Below are positions 47,618-47,742 of a DNA stretch of 47,742 bases, one piece after another; position 1 is the stretch's first letter, and each line of letters opens with the position of its first letter. Source of the DNA: Agrobacterium tumefaciens (GTDB lineage Bacteria > Pseudomonadota > Alphaproteobacteria > Rhizobiales > Rhizobiaceae); contig NZ_CP039906.1 in the NCBI RefSeq assembly GCF_005221385.1, positions 1 through 47,742 on the forward strand, read 5' to 3'. A program made the translations under genes and the position numbers. A model generated the notes under the pieces. It did no database searches and was not told the DNA's origin. It worked only from the letters and a program-made list of their open reading frames with translations.

Positions 47618-47742
47618 TTAAGACGTAGGCTTTTTGGGAGCCCTGACTTCAACTCCCAACATAGTCGAGCGTTCACGAACCGGCAAGGGGTATCCTTTGC
47701 CGGAACGATGAATCTTTGTCTGCTGTCCACAGTGATGCCCGC
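47618..47742 (-). CDS. Partial unknown protein, C-terminal end, cut by the window edge
   Basis: A minus-strand frame enters at the window end and reads GHHCGQQTKIHRSGKGYPLP then VRERSTMLGVEVRAPKKPTS before a stop at 47618. It is convergent with the RHH gene and uses the shared terminator. The sequence looks coding but is too short for family assignment. Confidence 0.35.
   Translation of the reverse strand, partial: GHHCGQQTKIHRSGKGYPLPVRERSTMLGVEVRAPKKPTS

Noticed and set aside
1..47742. CRISPR array, tRNA or rRNA gene
   Set aside because: No regularly spaced repeat array, cloverleaf-like segment or rRNA-like sequence was noticed on either strand by eye.

Overview
The window is a mosaic plasmid segment, most likely from an alphaproteobacterium (sphingomonad or Rhizobiales type). 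The evidence for the host is the Ti-type TraA relaxase with TraG coupling protein, a DUF6118-type gene, small ParA/ribbon-helix-helix partition genes and an alphaproteobacterial-looking mercury transposon. No rRNA, tRNA, CRISPR array or chromosomal housekeeping gene was seen. Some modules look like imports from beta/gammaproteobacterial plasmids: the RepA_C-type repA, the Fic toxin-antitoxin pair, a Tn5053/Tn402-type tniABQR set and a Tn21/Tn501-type mer operon.

Layout. 1-4,789: plasmid maintenance block with a winged-helix replication-type protein, a ParE toxin-antitoxin pair, parA plus an RHH partner flanked by centromere-like repeats, and two paralogous unknown genes. 4,790-11,603: a complete Tn3-family mercury transposon (tnpA, tnpR, merR, merTPFA) inserted with a 6-bp duplication inside an MNT-HEPN gene. 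11,604-19,811: mobilization block (rest of the MNT-HEPN gene, traG, a TraD-like gene, an OST-HTH protein, a putative oriT, traA, and a DUF6118-type gene truncated at its 3' end). 19,812-28,703: an element with 265-bp inverted ends that carries a phosphite uptake and oxidation operon (ptxABCDE) and a three-gene recombinase/transposase/ATPase module. 28,704-31,416: a second plasmid backbone piece (3'-truncated repA, fic toxin and antitoxin). 31,417-38,301: a tniABQR module fused to a reduced mer operon (merR, merB, merD, merE, scarred EAL gene, DUF3330 gene) that ends in a Tn21-type inverted repeat. 38,383-44,653: a Tn3-family transposon carrying a frameshifted TauE/SafE gene, a PadR regulator and chrA. 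44,654-47,742: a 5'-truncated large ParB-like gene, a candidate iteron origin with a winged-helix initiator-like gene, an Abi-type HEPN gene and a small RHH gene.

How the parts work together. The first mer operon imports and reduces Hg(II). The second has no transport or reductase genes but supplies MerB, which cleaves organomercurials to Hg(II), so the two are complementary. chrA adds chromate efflux. The ptx operon would let the host use phosphite as a phosphorus source, through an ABC importer (ptxABC), an NAD-dependent phosphite dehydrogenase (ptxD) and a LysR regulator (ptxE).

History. Two element boundaries lack target duplications and join unrelated genes: DUF6118 to repA across the ptx element, and an unrelated scrap to parB across the chromate transposon. 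The replicon therefore appears to be built by plasmid fusion and deletion at transposons. The best leads are the ptx element, the exactly reconstructable broken MNT-HEPN gene, the split organomercury system, the RHH-fused Fic antitoxin, the OST-HTH protein in the mobilization operon and the shared centromere-like repeats at both ends of the window.
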